A DNA stretch of 64,000 nt from Melieria omissa (Eukaryota; Arthropoda; Insecta; Diptera; Ulidiidae): NCBI GenBank assembly GCA_963971225.1, contig OZ020270.1, forward strand, positions 24,625,689-24,689,688, given 5' to 3'. A program made the position numbers and the translations under genes. The stretch's first letter is position 1. Every line of letters starts with the position of its first letter. Shown in pieces: positions 1 through 11,235 of this stretch. Below the pieces are notes generated by a model that was not told the DNA's origin, did no database searches, and saw only the letters and a program-made list of their open reading frames with translations.

Positions 1-455
1 CCTAAGTTTTTTGAGCGTATTTGATTTATTTTTCACCACAAGAAAAACCTTCAATTTTTATTTTTATGTTTTTTCCTAACCAAATTTGACACTTTTATTT
101 ACCCAGACCGTGTTATTGCGTCTGTTTCCTCAAAAACCATATTTAAATTGTTGTTGACATATATACCTTAAATGACAATAGGAATTTTTTTTCTTGGACT
201 GCTGGAACGTCGAAATCGAGCAGGGGTGGCACCTTACAAAGAGTGGCACCTTACAAAGAATTCCCCTACATAAAAACATGAATTCAGCAATGTATAATTT
301 TTGAAACGCTGTAGTGGCTTAACAGTTAAAGTGATTGAAATGAAATTCATATGCAGTATAGATCTTTGAATGCTTTTTTACCAGAAGTTACTTATATTAA
401 TTTAGCTCTAGCGGGTTCCAGGATATTCAAGGATAAAAATTTAATTGAGGTCCTT
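1..455. other. AT-rich sequence, no gene seen
   Basis: No coding region is recognisable. A short direct repeat (GTGGCACCTTACAAAGA, twice near 225-260) is the only structure I see. It probably belongs to an old repeat cut by the window edge. Confidence 0.4.
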
Positions 456-745
456 CATATCCTTTTTCATAAAAATTTTCAAAACGGATATTGTGTTATC
501 GACTTCATATCATTAGCTTTCATTTGACGTAAAAATTATTCCTTTCTGACATTTGAGTCAAGAGATATGATGTTTTAAAAGTTTCGGGAAGGGACATTAA
601 GCCGCCATCTTTAAACTGCATTTAAAAAAAACTCGAACATTCCGGGAAAAATCCCTTGGCACTTTTTCATCTACTGAGGTCCTCTATCGAATGAGATGAG
701 TTTGACCTTGTCCCTCGAAATTTTTTTTGAATTTGTTGCACTGTG
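456..745 (+). repeat. Arm copy A of a DNA element ending GTTGCACTGTG
   Basis: This ~290 bp block recurs almost unchanged at 1162-1442 in the same orientation. Both copies end in GTTGCACTGTG, and both abut hAT coding sequence at that end. The hAT reading frame here resumes directly after the terminus. If the copies are the two long inverted arms of one element that had inserted in the hAT gene, the flanks (GATTA before, TTATCC after) imply a TTA duplication. The superfamily is not identified. Confidence 0.6.
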
Positions 746-746
746 T

Positions 747-897
747 TATCCTAATGTGAAGAAATTTTTTTTAAATATAATACAGTTTTGCCATCCAGCG
801 CTCCAGTCGAACGACTTTTTAGCATTGGAGGGGATGTTTTAACCCAAACCAAATAAACTTACCGATAGTCTCTTTGAAAAATTTTTATTACTAAGAT
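747..897 (+). pseudogene. hAT transposase C-terminal dimerisation domain relic
   Basis: Translation gives YPNVKKFF, a one-base frameshift, [20 protein letters not shown], another frameshift near 853, then [15 protein letters not shown]. This is the hAT-family dimerisation signature (hydrophobic, [11 protein letters not shown]). The upstream part of the same protein appears to be the minus-strand fragment at 1443-1740, which stops at LIDY exactly where YPNVKK should follow, so the gene has been split and one half inverted. It is too broken to function. Confidence 0.8.
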
Positions 898-1161
898 AAA
901 ACAAAAATTTACTATAGTTACTATGATCTCATAAACTGGTAACGTGTGATAAAATGAATATGTTTCTTTTATATCGCTTTAGATTATTTTAAACATTGAA
1001 TGTGAGTACAAAAAACGGTATACGTTTTAAAAATAACTAAACAAGATGCCTGAAGCTTTATATAAAAAATATCAAATATATGAAAAAATTCGTCGTTTAT
1101 TTTTTGGAAAAAATCTGTAGAAGTCATGTATTTTTTAAATAATATATTACTTTTTGTGATA

Positions 1162-1442
1162 CATATCCTTTTTCATACAAATTTTCCAAAAAGGATATTG
1201 TGTTATCGACTTCATATCATTATCTTTCATTTGACGTAAAATCTATTCCTTGCTGACATTTGAGTCAAGAGATATGATGTTTTAAAAGTTTCGGGAAGGG
1301 ACATTAAGCCGCCATCTTTAAACTGCATTTAAAAAAAACTCGAACATTCCGGGAAAAATCCCTTGGCACTTTTTCATCTACTGAGGTCCTCTATCGAATG
1401 AGATGGGTTTGACCTTGTCCCTTTTTTCAGTGTTGCACTGTG
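1162..1442 (+). repeat. Arm copy B of the same DNA element
   Basis: Second copy of the block at 456-745. It carries a small deletion close to its GTTGCACTGTG end. It abuts the minus-strand hAT fragment at 1443. Confidence 0.6.
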
Positions 1443-1740
1443 TAATCAATAAGTTGCCTTATACTTGTGCATTTCTTCAAGTAACAATCAAGTTCATCTT
1501 CAATGCTGTTTGTGTTGCCCAAGGTCTTAGCATCAAAATCAAAAAAGCTTGTCTTATTCTTTGCAGATTTGCAGATTAATACATTGTCTTGCCTTCAATT
1601 TCGAGAAGTAGCTTGTCAATCTTCTAAATTATGTGTAAAAATATTCTTGAAGAGTGGATTTGATACCGCAGCAAGTTTTGTCTCTTCTTCTTTAAAAATA
1701 TTTTCAAATCTTTTGTCGATAGCCGCTGTTATGGTTTGAC
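1443..1740 (-). pseudogene. hAT transposase internal fragment
   Basis: Read from 1740 leftward it encodes AAIDKRFENIFKEEETKLAA, NPLFKNIF, two stops, then TSFFDFDAKTLG and IEDELDCYLKKC...IRQLIDY. This matches the segment that lies just before the hAT dimerisation domain (the KLAAxxxPxFK motif followed by an acidic ExxxYL region). It ends at the TIR of the element at 1162-1442. With 747-897 it makes one discontinuous, inverted hAT gene. Confidence 0.65.
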
Positions 1741-1928
1741 TAAGCCTCGAAAATTATATCTTTGTTGACTAAAAAGTAATATTATAATAAGTAACTTAAA
1801 AAAAAGTAATAATATTACTGAAGATGATTACTTATGGGGAAAAGTAACTAGTTACACTACATTTTTTAAACAAAAGTAATATACTACGTAATTAGTTACA
1901 CTACTTTAATATATTAGTCACAACACTG
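1741..1928 (-). mobile_element. hAT terminal and subterminal repeats
   Basis: Read on the minus strand from 1928 the sequence begins CAGTGTTGTGACTAA, a hAT-like terminus. It then carries repeated AGTAACTAGTTACACTAC-like motifs, typical of hAT subterminal binding sites. It leads directly into the hAT coding fragment, so I take it as the 5-prime end of that element. No TSD can be read because the other end is displaced. Confidence 0.5.
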
Positions 1929-2084
1929 GTTTAGCTTCCGGATGAGAAATAAGGTACCCCGCCTGTAGGCGGATCTGCCGGCTTAGGAGTGAAAAAATTA
2001 AATAAAATATCGATGATTTAAATTTGGTTTAATATGAGACAACGAATTAAAAAATGTTAAGAGAAAAGTCATTTATTATTATCA

Positions 2085-2200
2085 ACATTATTTTCATTTT
2101 TGGCAATAGAAGCATAAGTCCAGTTTACATTTCGTGCAAATTTCTTAGGTTTCCAATTTGCACCCAGGGTTTTTGCACATTCGTTTATCCTTACGATCCA
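2085..2200 (-). pseudogene. piggyBac C-terminal Cys-rich (zinc-binding) domain relic
   Basis: The minus strand encodes DRKDKRMCKNPGCKLET, a stop, then EICTKCKLDLCFYCQK. The CxxxGC...CxxC...LCF spacing is that of the piggyBac C-terminal cysteine-rich domain that binds the element ends. One in-frame stop and the absence of the catalytic core show it is dead. Confidence 0.7.
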
Positions 2201-2415
2201 AAAAAAAAATGGATAAATGGTTATATCCGTCAAAGCGTACGACAGAAGAGTGTATGTAAGTCCTCTTTGGTGGAGGTGACCAGGCGTTTGAAATACCTGA
2301 TTGTTTACGTTGTCTTTGCAGTTTCTAACAAAGGACAGACGCTACTTCCCTGCGAAATTTAGGAAGTTCGAAGATGGTCGCCCCATGAATACGTCGATGC
2401 AGTACAAAACCACAA

Positions 2416-2660
2416 TCAGGGGCCTTCTTCTTGCGATGGCAATGGCGATGGAGGCCTTTTTGCCGGCTTAGTTATCAAATATCGAACTTTTGAAGTTTGT
2501 TCATCAGCGTGTGTTTTTTCAGGCACAGTTGGTTGTAATGGCTGATGAATGACTGATGATGAAGTAGCTACTGAAGATATGTTACTTAGGTTACTGATAT
2601 TCAAACTTTTGTCTACCACATTACAGAGCAAAACAAGAGATGCAATGCTGTCTACCGCAA
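2416..2660 (-). pseudogene. piggyBac element 1 linker, open but unrecognised
   Basis: An open minus-strand stretch rich in Ser/Thr/Pro (SNISSVATSSSVIHQPLQP, ending SPLPSQEEGP) lies between the mariner and the Cys-rich domain. It resembles the low-complexity linker of a piggyBac transposase, but it is not in frame with the N-terminal piece when the mariner is removed. Function is not assigned. Confidence 0.35.
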
Positions 2661-2662
2661 TA

Positions 2663-3951
2663 ACACTTCGTTCAATAATGTGTGTGACTGACACATAGAT
2701 GGCGGCACTAATACTAAATCAATATTTTTTTTTCGAAATTGTGAACCTTTTTAGGCTTACTGTCAAAATTATATGTCAATCCGACCATTAGTTTACAAGT
2801 TACAGTGCTTTGAGTGACACTACTTTTGAGTTTTCAAAAAAAATGAATTCAAAGCAATTCCATGTGCTGATTTATCATTGTTTTTTAATGAAAAAAAATA
2901 CTGTTCAATGCCAGGAATGGCTTGAAAAACATTATTCGGACTCTGCTCCATCAAAAAGAACCATTTGTTATTGGTATGCCGAATTCAAACGTGGTCGTAC
3001 AGACACCGATGACATTCCATCTACTGGACGGCCAAATGACGCTGTTATTCCGGAAAACGTTGAAAAAACACTGAAAATCATTATGTCCGACCGTAAAGTG
3101 AAAGTGGGGAGATTTCTGACATTCTAAAGATATCAGCAGGCAGTGTACACACCATAATACACGAACATTTGGTTATGAAAAAGGTGTTTTCGAAATGGGT
3201 GCCGCGTTTGCTCACACCGGAGCAAAAACAACAACGAATCGATGATTCAAAGAGCTGTTTGGACATGTTTACGCGCAACAAGTCGGAGTTTTTGCGTCGG
3301 TACATCACAATGGATGAAACATGGATCCACCATTTCACTCCAGAGTCAAATCGGCAGTCTGCTGAGTGGCATGCAACCGGTGAAAGCCGCCCAAAGCGTC
3401 CAAAGGCACAAACATCGGCTGGCAAGGTTATGGCGTCAGTATTTTGGGATGTGCACGGAATAATATTCATCGACTATCTTGAGAAAGGGAAAACAATCAA
3501 TAGCGACTATTATATAGCGTTGTTGGAACGTTTGAATGAAGAAATCGCGATTAAGCGGCCCCATATGAAGAAGAAAAAAGTGTTGTTTCACCAAGACAAT
3601 GCACCGTGTCACAAGTCGATGAAAACGATGGCAAAAATACATGAATTGGGCTTCGAATTGCTTCCTCATCCCCCGTATTCTCCAGATCTGGCCCCCAGCG
3701 ACTACTGGCTCTTCGCAGACCTCAAAAAGATGCTCCGTGGTAAGAGATTTGGCTCAAATGATGAAGTAATCGCCGAAACTAACGCCTATTTTGAAGGCAA
3801 AGAAAAATCGTTCTACAAAGGCGGTATCGAAAGATTGGAAAAGCGTTGGAATGATTGTATCTCCCTAAAAGGGGACTATGTTGATGAATAAAAATTTTGG
3901 CAAAAAAATGTGTTTTAATTAGTTAGTCACACACATTATTGAACGAAGTGT
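2663..3951 (+). mobile_element. Mariner element, irritans type, complete length
   Basis: Perfect ~28 bp TIRs beginning ACACTTCGTTCAATAATG lie at both ends, flanked by TA duplications at 2661-2662 and 3952-3953. The 1289 bp length is normal for mariner. It lies inside the N-terminal coding region of piggyBac element 1 and is therefore younger than that element. Confidence 0.95.
2843..3891 (+). pseudogene. Mariner transposase (D,D34D), one frameshift
   Basis: Starts at the ATG at 2843 (MNSKQFHVLIYHCFLMKKNT), giving an N-terminal paired HTH region. A one-base deletion near 3108 shifts the frame; the second part continues ISDILKISAGSVHTIIHEHL and runs to ...LKGDYVDE, stop at 3891. The catalytic residues are in place: TMDETW (first Asp), HQDNAPCH (second Asp) and YSPDLAPSDYWLF (third Asp, 34 residues on). 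WVPRLLT and the MDETW/YSPDLAPSDYW motifs fit the irritans subfamily. Apart from the frameshift it looks full length (~345 codons). It would cut and paste the element at TA sites if intact. Confidence 0.9.
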
Positions 3952-3953
3952 TA

Positions 3954-4122
3954 CATTGATCAATTTCATATTCAATATTTGGGTCATTTCATCGTTATCA
4001 TCATCGCTAAACTCCCCATTTGACTCTTCATCAGACTCGAGGTCAGAATGCATGCCTTCCATGAATCCCACAATTTCTCCATCATATAAATTTGGCATTT
4101 TATTACTTCCTCGTCGCGACAT
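3954..4122 (-). pseudogene. piggyBac element 1 acidic N-terminus
   Basis: Begins MSRRGSNKMPNLYDGEIVGF and continues through an Asp/Glu-rich run (SDLESDEESNGEFSDDDNDE). Acidic N-termini of this kind are usual in piggyBac transposases. The frame is cut at 3953 by the mariner. No catalytic part remains downstream. Confidence 0.55.
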
Positions 4123-4593
4123 ATCTAAACAAATGAAAGGCCAATATGAGCAACAAAGATCGTAAAATTATACGTATCCTGGCAGGTCCGCATGTAGGCG
4201 GGCAATGAATAAAAGGCTTTTTTGTACCCTTTCACTTTTATAACACTTTCGTTAAAAACGCCTTTTGATTAAGAACACTTTTATCTTCTAACCAATAATT
4301 TTCTGAGCTATATCAAATAAATAAATATTTTAAATTAATTTTTGAAAATCACAACGTTTCACACATTAGTTTTACGCCTGTTCGGCACCAATTTTACGCT
4401 TTAAATGATCATGGTGCCGAAAATATGACCACAACAATAACAAAAATATTCCCCGTGCATGCATTGAACAGTTCCTCAAAGCTTTCTTGGTACTTGAAAA
4501 CAAAAATGGGTTTGCTTGGAACTTGAAAGCCAAACGATTACTCCCCGCCTACCGGCGGACTAGCCTAGGGTTAATTCTAATCTTAGCACTCTA

Positions 4594-4929
4594 GTCACTC
4601 CGGCTCCACATTGGCAGGCTCCACCGGCAATATGCATACTTTCTGTACGGGTCTGGTCAATCTGCTTGTCTGGGTCTCAGAGAACTAGCTGGCCCACTCT
4701 CAAATTCTCTCTCTCTCTCTCTGCGCCATTTCTTGCGCTCCTGCAAACTATTCAAATAATCAATTTGCCATCTAGCCCAAAAATGCTTTAATATCAATAT
4801 CAGCGGCTCTCCAACAAGAAAATGCCCCGGTGTCAATGCTTGCACATCCGTCGGATCGTCTGATATCGGATACAACGGCCGCGAATTCAGAATCGCTTCT
4901 ACTTGCACCGACAGAGACAAATAAGACAT
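4594..4929 (-). pseudogene. BEL/Pao integrase C-terminal fragment
   Basis: Encodes VQVEAILNSRPLYPISDDP, ALTPGHFLVGEPL, HFWARWQIDYLNSLQERKKW, and after a frameshift inside a CT-rich run ends TRPVQKVCILPVEP. These are the last motifs of a BEL/Pao integrase (NSRPL, LTPGHFL.G and the RPV.K..LP terminus). Upstream domains are missing here. It has the same strand as the BEL element at 12.25-22.2 kb, whose integrase breaks off before this region, so it may be its detached tail. Confidence 0.85.
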
Positions 4930-4953
4930 TACACTCGCTCATTTTGCCAAAAA

Positions 4954-5830
4954 CAGCTGAAATTTCCTATACGGGTGATTATCTAGATAACCAAGATAAA
5001 AACTCCGTGAGAGCAAAGAAATCAGCTGTTTGCAATTTGGTTGCCGGGGAAAAAATTGAAAGTATTTGGTTTTATATGATATGAAAAGGATTGCCGGAAT
5101 AAATGTTTTTCGCTCTGAACATCTCAGATAGTGCATATATGTGGTTTGCGTGCCCTATAATATCTTAGAATGCGTCGACTGTCTATTATTTTACGTAAAA
5201 CTTTCGCCTTCTGCCATACAACTTTCCTTTTTATTTTGCATTCACTTCATGGTGAATTGGTGCTCAGCTGGTTTTTCGATTTATCTATTGTCCGGAGCAG
5301 CTCGCGGACTTATTTTGCTGCCGGAAAATGATAATTAGTTTTTCTTACTGTATTTTAATCAATAAATTATTCATAACTAAGAAAAGCGCGATCATAATAT
5401 TGCTTATAGCTCATTCAAGTTTCCTATTATTTTGCATTGCTTTTTGGCTATTTTTCATACGTAAGTAATACATAAGTTTCAATTCTGCAATTTGTTTACA
5501 ATTCGTGGTGAAACCCAATCAGCTGTTTTCTGCTTGAACATTTTTCGGGGATGGATGTTTGTGCACAAAATAATGATTTACAGTAAAATCGCTGCCGGAA
5601 CAAGAATATGTGTTCATTCTATAATCTAAATGTGATGTCGAAGAGTTTGCCAGTAATCAAAATTGTTTTGGTTCGTTTATATTGTTATATTTGTGCATTA
5701 TTCTGCCTCCCTTTTGCATAGAAATTTTGTACTGCCAATTGGCAAAAGTTGTGGTGAAAAAATATCAGCTGTTGGATTTGTTATTTTATCGTCAACCTGA
5801 TGCCGCCCGGGGGTAATTTCGAAACACAAA
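4954..5830. repeat. Diverged ~245 bp tandem repeat
   Basis: CAGCTG recurs at 5023, 5265, 5520 and 5766, each time preceded by a GGTGAA...(CC)AAT-like stretch and followed about 70 bp later by TGCCGGAA. Spacings are 242, 255 and 246 bp. Between the anchors similarity is low but includes a TATTTTGCATT-type segment. This fits three or four old tandem units. Confidence 0.55.
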
Positions 5831-6142
5831 AAATTGAGAAATATTGTGCGAAGTTTTGATATATTGTAATTTTTTGTTTTGAAAATGTATGCAGTCCAAA
5901 CGACAAATATTTTAAGATTCCTCTTATTGCAAGTAACTAATGTACATCACAATATGCTTTATTCATTTATAATACAAATTTATTACACGTAATAGATATA
6001 TCTATATAAATATCTTTGCATTTTTTGGTGCTCGGTTCCCCTGTAGGCATATTTCACTCATTACAATATTTTATAAAACATAAGGAACATATAAATCACA
6101 TAAAGATTGAACCAATAAATATAAATCAAAAATTCATTTTCA
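5831..6142. other. No gene seen
   Basis: AT-rich sequence without a recognisable gene or repeat boundary. Confidence 0.4.
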
Positions 6143-6154
6143 TTAACCCTTTCG

Positions 6155-7398
6155 GGCCCGCTCCTAAACCAACTATCAGAAAAATTTTTTCCCCTGATTC
6201 CCGTGGTTATTAGATCTAAAATAAGGAGTTTTGAGGATTTAAGCAAAAAGTATGAAACATAAAGAGTGTGCATCTCATACAAGCAAAAATTTGAATGCGG
6301 GTGCTGATATCGCCACCCGTCTTCTGGATGCGGGGGGTAGACAACAAGAGGAAACACTTGAAATTACAGCACAATGCTCTGAGCGCAAATCATAGAAACA
6401 CGAATGCCGCGTCTGTGCTCACTCGTTCAATCTCGCTCAATTGTCCGAAGAGGAGGAAGACGATGTGCTGTTGTTCTTGTTGTTGCGCTGGTGAAAAGCT
6501 GAAATTGTAAAACGATTTATATTTTCTGGCTGGCTTTTGTTCTTCTTCTATAAGCCTGCACAGCGTCGTATATTGCTCCTGAACTCACTGCCGATTGTAG
6601 TGTGCGCAAAATCATAGAAAAGAAAATAAAATATGGCTGGCATGGCGACCTATATGATCGCTACAGGCAATTAAAAAATAAATAATAAGTAATCAATAAA
6701 AAATATTACCCGTAATAATTTTCCGTCTCGTTCTTTGGAACTTTTCTTACGGCCCACATATAATGCTTGTTTAAAAGAACTAAAATAAGAAAATCTAATA
6801 TTGTAAATTTATGATCGCATCATTCGCCATGGAACCATTCAGGTGTAGAACATTTAAACTATTTTTAAACGTAGGCATGCCGTAATACAATTTTGTTATG
6901 ACAAAATACTTGTCTTATTATTTCTTTATTTAGTGTTTTAGTAGTGCTTTCGCCCTATTGAAAGTCAATAGACCTATTAAATTATGTTTTTCCATACATT
7001 CTTCTAACCTTCCGTTAGATTTCAATAAAAAAACAAAAAAATTAAAACACGCATCTAATTATTTTTAATTTTAAGTGTTTCACGAATTTTGAAGTCAATA
7101 AGTATGCCTATCAGTTAATTTTTTTTTCGTAGTTTTCCCATATTCTAAAAAGTGCAATCAAGCATGTGAAAATATAAACAAATAATTTTACTTCGAACTC
7201 GCCACGTAAAAATATTTGCAAACATTTTAAATTGGGATCAACCACCAAATTTTTAAATTAATCAAAGCATTGGCCAGCAAAAAGCCATACACCACAAAAA
7301 TACGATTGCTGGTGACATTGCAGCAAAATCAATCACAACACAAAAAAGCATACACACAATAAACGACAACACCAAAAACATTAGCGAATCCCGAATCA
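6155..7398. other. Left non-coding part of piggyBac element 2
   Basis: No coding region is recognised in this AT-rich stretch. If the TTAA at 6143 is the element end, this is an unusually long 3-prime non-coding flank and may hide an older insertion. Confidence 0.3.
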
Positions 7399-7406
7399 TC
7401 TTCGTT

Positions 7407-8613
7407 CAGTGCTGCCGTTTTCAATTTTTCTTCAGTAGTACAAATTATGATTTTTGGGTAGTATTTATGGACTTTGAGTAGTACACATGCATATTTCCTA
7501 AACAATGTAAAAAAAATGATTCAACAAAAATTTTCCCGTAATTTGTTTTATAAGTTGAAAATTCCATAATAAAACTAAGTATTTTAAAATTTTTTTATTA
7601 ATATCAAATATCGTTATCGAATATGGTTAAAAAAAATGTCAACCCCAAGAGAAATCGAACGATTTTATACACTTATATCAGGATATTCTAATGATTACGA
7701 GTTTCACCTTAGTTTAATTTTTCTGACTCGTCGACGTCCTAGCAACCACTTTATTGTCTTTATCAAATTTTAAAAGGTTCCTACAAGAATATACAAAAAT
7801 GTATAAGTTAATTTGTATTTAAATACAGTGTTATTACTCTATTATTTCACGATGTTCATTTTTGGGTATCGCATCTGCTGCGTTGTTTTCAAAGTTAAAT
7901 AAATAAATAAAATAAAAAAATAAAATAATAAATAAATAAATAAATAAAACTAAGTATTTTAAAATTTTTTTATTAATATCAAATATCGTTATCGAATATG
8001 GTTAAAAAAAATGTCAACCCCAAGAGAAATCGAACGATTTTATACACTTATATCAGGATATTCTAATGATTACGAGTTTCACCTTAGTTTAATTTTTCTG
8101 ACTCGTCTATTATTTCACGATGTTCATTTTTGGGTATCGCATCTGCTGCGTTGTTTTCAAAGTTTATGAGTCATAAATCAACAACAATTATGACTATCAA
8201 CATATCATATGATTAGAATAATGTGAACTGTTATACGAACAGCATTTGGCAACGCGTTTCAAAAAGGTGCAATTGTCACTTTAGTCGCACAACGGTAACT
8301 CTACGACGAGCTCATTTGCTTGATTGAAAAAAGTCCATCAAAAAGTGAAACATACGGAAACACATGTGGTAGGGCTGCCCACAGCCCAAAGATATTTGGT
8401 TAGAAATAAAAAACAGCAACATTGGTTGGAATTTCGTGCTTCGGCAATGTTCAGTTTGGTAACTTAAACTTAGCCTTACTTAAAATATGAAAATTCAACT
8501 GCTAAAACTTATATTTCAGAAAATAGTAGTACAATCGGCCTGTGGGTAGTACGGTAGTACAGATGATGAAATAGTAGTAAAATACTACTATAGTAGTACG
8601 TTCGGCAGCCCTG
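7407..8613 (-). mobile_element. Non-autonomous hAT element, copy 1
   Basis: Ends are CAGTGCTGCCG (7407) and CGGCAGCCCTG (8613), flanked by the 8-bp duplication TCTTCGTT at 7399-7406 and 8614-8621, the hallmark of hAT. There is no transposase ORF. A second copy in the opposite orientation lies at 20380-22138. This copy has an internal direct duplication: about 160 bp at 7565-7730 recurs at 7945-8108, separated by an AAAT-rich run. Confidence 0.9.
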
Positions 8614-8850
8614 TCTTCGTTGAAACGACGATGACGATGCTTTGGTTCGTTGTTTACTCTTCGCTTGCGCTTCGACGAACAAGATCGCAAACTGTTGAGC
8701 GCGAGCAAATTTCCCGCAACCTATGCCTCCGCTCATCTCTTCCCGTCCGCATCAAGAAACACGCTTGACAAATTTTTGAAGATGCGTATTCTTTATATTC
8801 TATATTCTTTGATTTAAGACTTCTGGCGTTATCTGGTCACTAGATAATGG

Positions 8851-8870
8851 AAGTTGCTTATAAGCAACTT
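8851..8870. promoter_or_regulatory. 20-bp palindrome, copy 1 (piggyBac 2)
   Basis: AAGTTGCTTATAAGCAACTT, a perfect palindrome, downstream of the transposase stop. Identical copies lie at 10897 and 11236. It is a candidate transposase-binding site, by position only. Confidence 0.5.
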
Positions 8871-8976
8871 TGGGCCGTTGAGGAAGTATTTCATAGCATT
8901 GAAAAATGAAAGCAGGTTTATGAGAGCAAACTTTTGACTATTTATTCTTCAAGAATCTTTTTGGCAGTATAATATG

Positions 8977-10858
8977 TTACGTATGATACGAGAGAAAACA
9001 ATTTTTGCTTGTGTTACAACATAGGTGAACACCACATTTCAAACATTTTGATAGGGGTGTTCCCGTCTTGCAAAGGCGGCATCGACCTTTTTCTCCCCAT
9101 ACTACCCAATGGCCGCTTTCATCATACCTTTTCGAATTTGGCGGATCATAAGTAATTTTATGGCGCTTGGCACTGGAACGGGATGCAAAAGAAGACAGAG
9201 ATGACGGTGATGAATCTACTTCCTGTTCCAAAATATTTCCACTGGGTCGTCCTCTTTTCCTTTGTACTGAGGAGGATGGTGCAGCATTTAGCAACTCATT
9301 TGCTATTTCCATTTGGAATTTTATGAGTGGCATATGCTTTGCGTTCGGCTCGACCATTTTGAGGTGCTTGCGATACAAAAGCCAGGAACACTTTTGCCGT
9401 TCCCATAGCCCAGTAAAATATTCGCATGTACCATTTAGCAGAGCGATGATTGATTTTATAGAGCTCCATTAGCATATCAGAGAGATCAACTTCTCCCATG
9501 TGCTTGTTGTATTCTGATACAATAGCTGGTCTTGCAACATCAATAAATTTCTTTTCTTTTGCGCTCCAACGACGGCATGTTCCAATTGGCTCATCTCCAA
9601 CAAATGTAAATAACAACTGCACTGCTTTGTTGTCTAACCAACGAACTGCTGCAATTCCATGGATGACTTCACACTTCATGTCGTAAGATCCTCTGCCAAG
9701 CTTTTTTAAATCAGATTCGGATTTTAATTCGCAATTTCCCATTCGGTTTTTTCTGACAGTGCTGATGCAAAATATACCCATTTCTTTCAAGGATAAAAGA
9801 AGACTGACCGAGGTGAACCAGTTATCGAAATACAGCTTGTAGTTTTTAAATTTCGGAACAGAAGATGCCAAATATAAGACTATGTCAGATGATATGCCCA
9901 GCCCATATGAGGGGCAAGTACCATCTCCAATATAGAGAGCGAAGTCGTATATAATTCCCGATGAACCTGCTCGCGTAAACATTTTCATTCCCCATTTATG
10001 AGGCTTGGCGGGATTATATTGCTTGAATGCTGATCTTCCTAAAAATTTTATGTACAACGAGTCCAAAGGTGTTCTTTTTTGATATCATGAAAATTTAAAC
10101 TTACCTTTGTATGCTATTACTTGCTCATCAATACTTTGGTGTTCTTCTTGAGGTAGACTGTTGAATTTGTCTTTGAGCATCGATAAAATTGAGTGTATTT
10201 TATACAGCTTATCATAGTTAGCATCACCTTTTTCGGGTTGCTTCGATTTATCAGAAAAATGGAGAAATTGCTTTATTTTTTCAAATTTTTTGCGTGGCAG
10301 CGAATTGGTTACTGCAGTCAACTTTAGCTCTTGTGACCATGCCATTTTGAACCTCGGAAGCCGAATAACACCCCAATATAGCAAAATTCCAAAGTACCGA
10401 AGAATTTCTTCTCTAGTACATTTGAGTTCAGAACCGGACTTTTGAAGCGCATATAAGTTGGTCTCTTTTCCAATCAGTTCAATCATAGAATCGTCAAAAA
10501 ACGAACTGAAATACTCGATTGGGTTATTCACCATTCGAACATCTTCTAAACGCTTTTCCCTTGGTTCGTCTTTTACATCAAAGGGTTTTTTCCTCCATCG
10601 CAACGTAGAAAAGTCTACTTTCTCAACGACAAGACGTTCCCAACTCTCTAGAAACTCTTCTTCAGTACGTTCTTCAGTGGCGATACCTTCTAGTAAGTCG
10701 ATCTCGCTTTGTTCACCTTTCTCTAAAATTTCTTTCAATCTATTCTCCAGAAACTCTGCCTCATCATCTTCGCCATCTTCTGGAGAAGACTCGTCCCATT
10801 CAAACTCCAGAATGTCTTCTATATCCACTTCACAAAGTCCTTTGCGTTGTTCATTCAT
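8977..10858 (-). pseudogene. piggyBac transposase, spliced, one frameshift
   Basis: The first ATG is at 10858 (MNEQRKGLCEVDIEDILEFE). Exon 1 has an acidic N-terminus, the core start (RYFGILLYWGVIRLPRFKMA) and the first catalytic Asp in SIDEQVIAYKG. A 66-bp intron (10104-10039, GTAAGT...TTTTTAG) joins YKG to RSAFKQYNPAKPHKWGMK. Exon 2 has the second Asp in YFDNWFTS and the third in GEVDLSDML. A frameshift near 9385 must be crossed to reach WLLYRKHLKM. The protein ends with the zinc-binding tail CRLCKTGTPLSKCLKCGVHLCC. Only one lesion was seen, so this copy is fairly young. piggyBac transposases cut and paste at TTAA without a footprint. Confidence 0.88.
10039..10104 (-). other. Intron in piggyBac 2 transposase
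   Basis: On the minus strand the donor is AAAG|GTAAGT and the acceptor TTTTTAG|GAAGAT. Removing 66 bases restores the family-typical YKGRSAFKQY. Without splicing the frame stops at once. The intron is an inference from this restored motif. Confidence 0.8.
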
Positions 10859-10896
10859 GTTTTCGGTTTCAATATTTTTACTATCACCGCTGCCCA

Positions 10897-10916
10897 AAGT
10901 TGCTTATAAGCAACTT
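10897..10916. promoter_or_regulatory. 20-bp palindrome, copy 2 (just upstream of the ATG)
   Basis: Same palindrome as at 8851, 39 bp before the transposase ATG at 10858. The position suggests the transposase could bind its own 5-prime region; this is inference. Confidence 0.45.
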
Positions 10917-11235
10917 CAGTAAACAAAAAAATGCTGATCAATAACAATGCAACTTTTATTTTACTTATTTCACCTTTTATTGTTAAAACTGCGTACTTGT
11001 ATTTTTAAATTATGATCTATAAGTATTTTTATTTAATTTTTACTTTTTCCACTAAAATTTCACCACGCGCGATTTCATCGACTTTACTCTGAATTATGTA
11101 TCGTAGTTGTGTTGATCGCGACACAACCGTTATTTGTTTGTTGTTTTCTTATTCTAAGAACTGCAACTAACCAATTCGATGCCTACTTTGATGAATTAGT
11201 TCCGTTGGTTTCAAATAAAGCGGCGTTAAAAGTCA

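Larger units (their letters stand above)
1953..4570 (-). mobile_element. piggyBac-like element 1, degenerate
   Basis: The right end reads TTAA (4571-4574) preceded by the terminus whose reverse complement is CCCTAGGCTAG. Subterminal inverted repeats containing CCGCCTNTAGGCGG-type cores occur at about 1953-1980, 4175-4205 and 4544-4562. Inside are a piggyBac-type acidic N-terminus (3954-4122) and a C-terminal Cys-rich domain (2085-2200); the catalytic core is gone. The left terminus is not clear. A mariner sits in the N-terminal coding part. Confidence 0.6.

Noticed and set aside
1953..1985. CCGCCTGTAGGCGG palindrome as a terminator or operator
   Set aside because: It recurs inverted at 4175-4205 and 4544-4562, so it is a subterminal repeat of the piggyBac-like element.
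2416..2694. 92-codon ORF beginning MSVTHIIERS as a gene
   Set aside because: Its start lies inside the mariner TIR; the rest is piggyBac linker.
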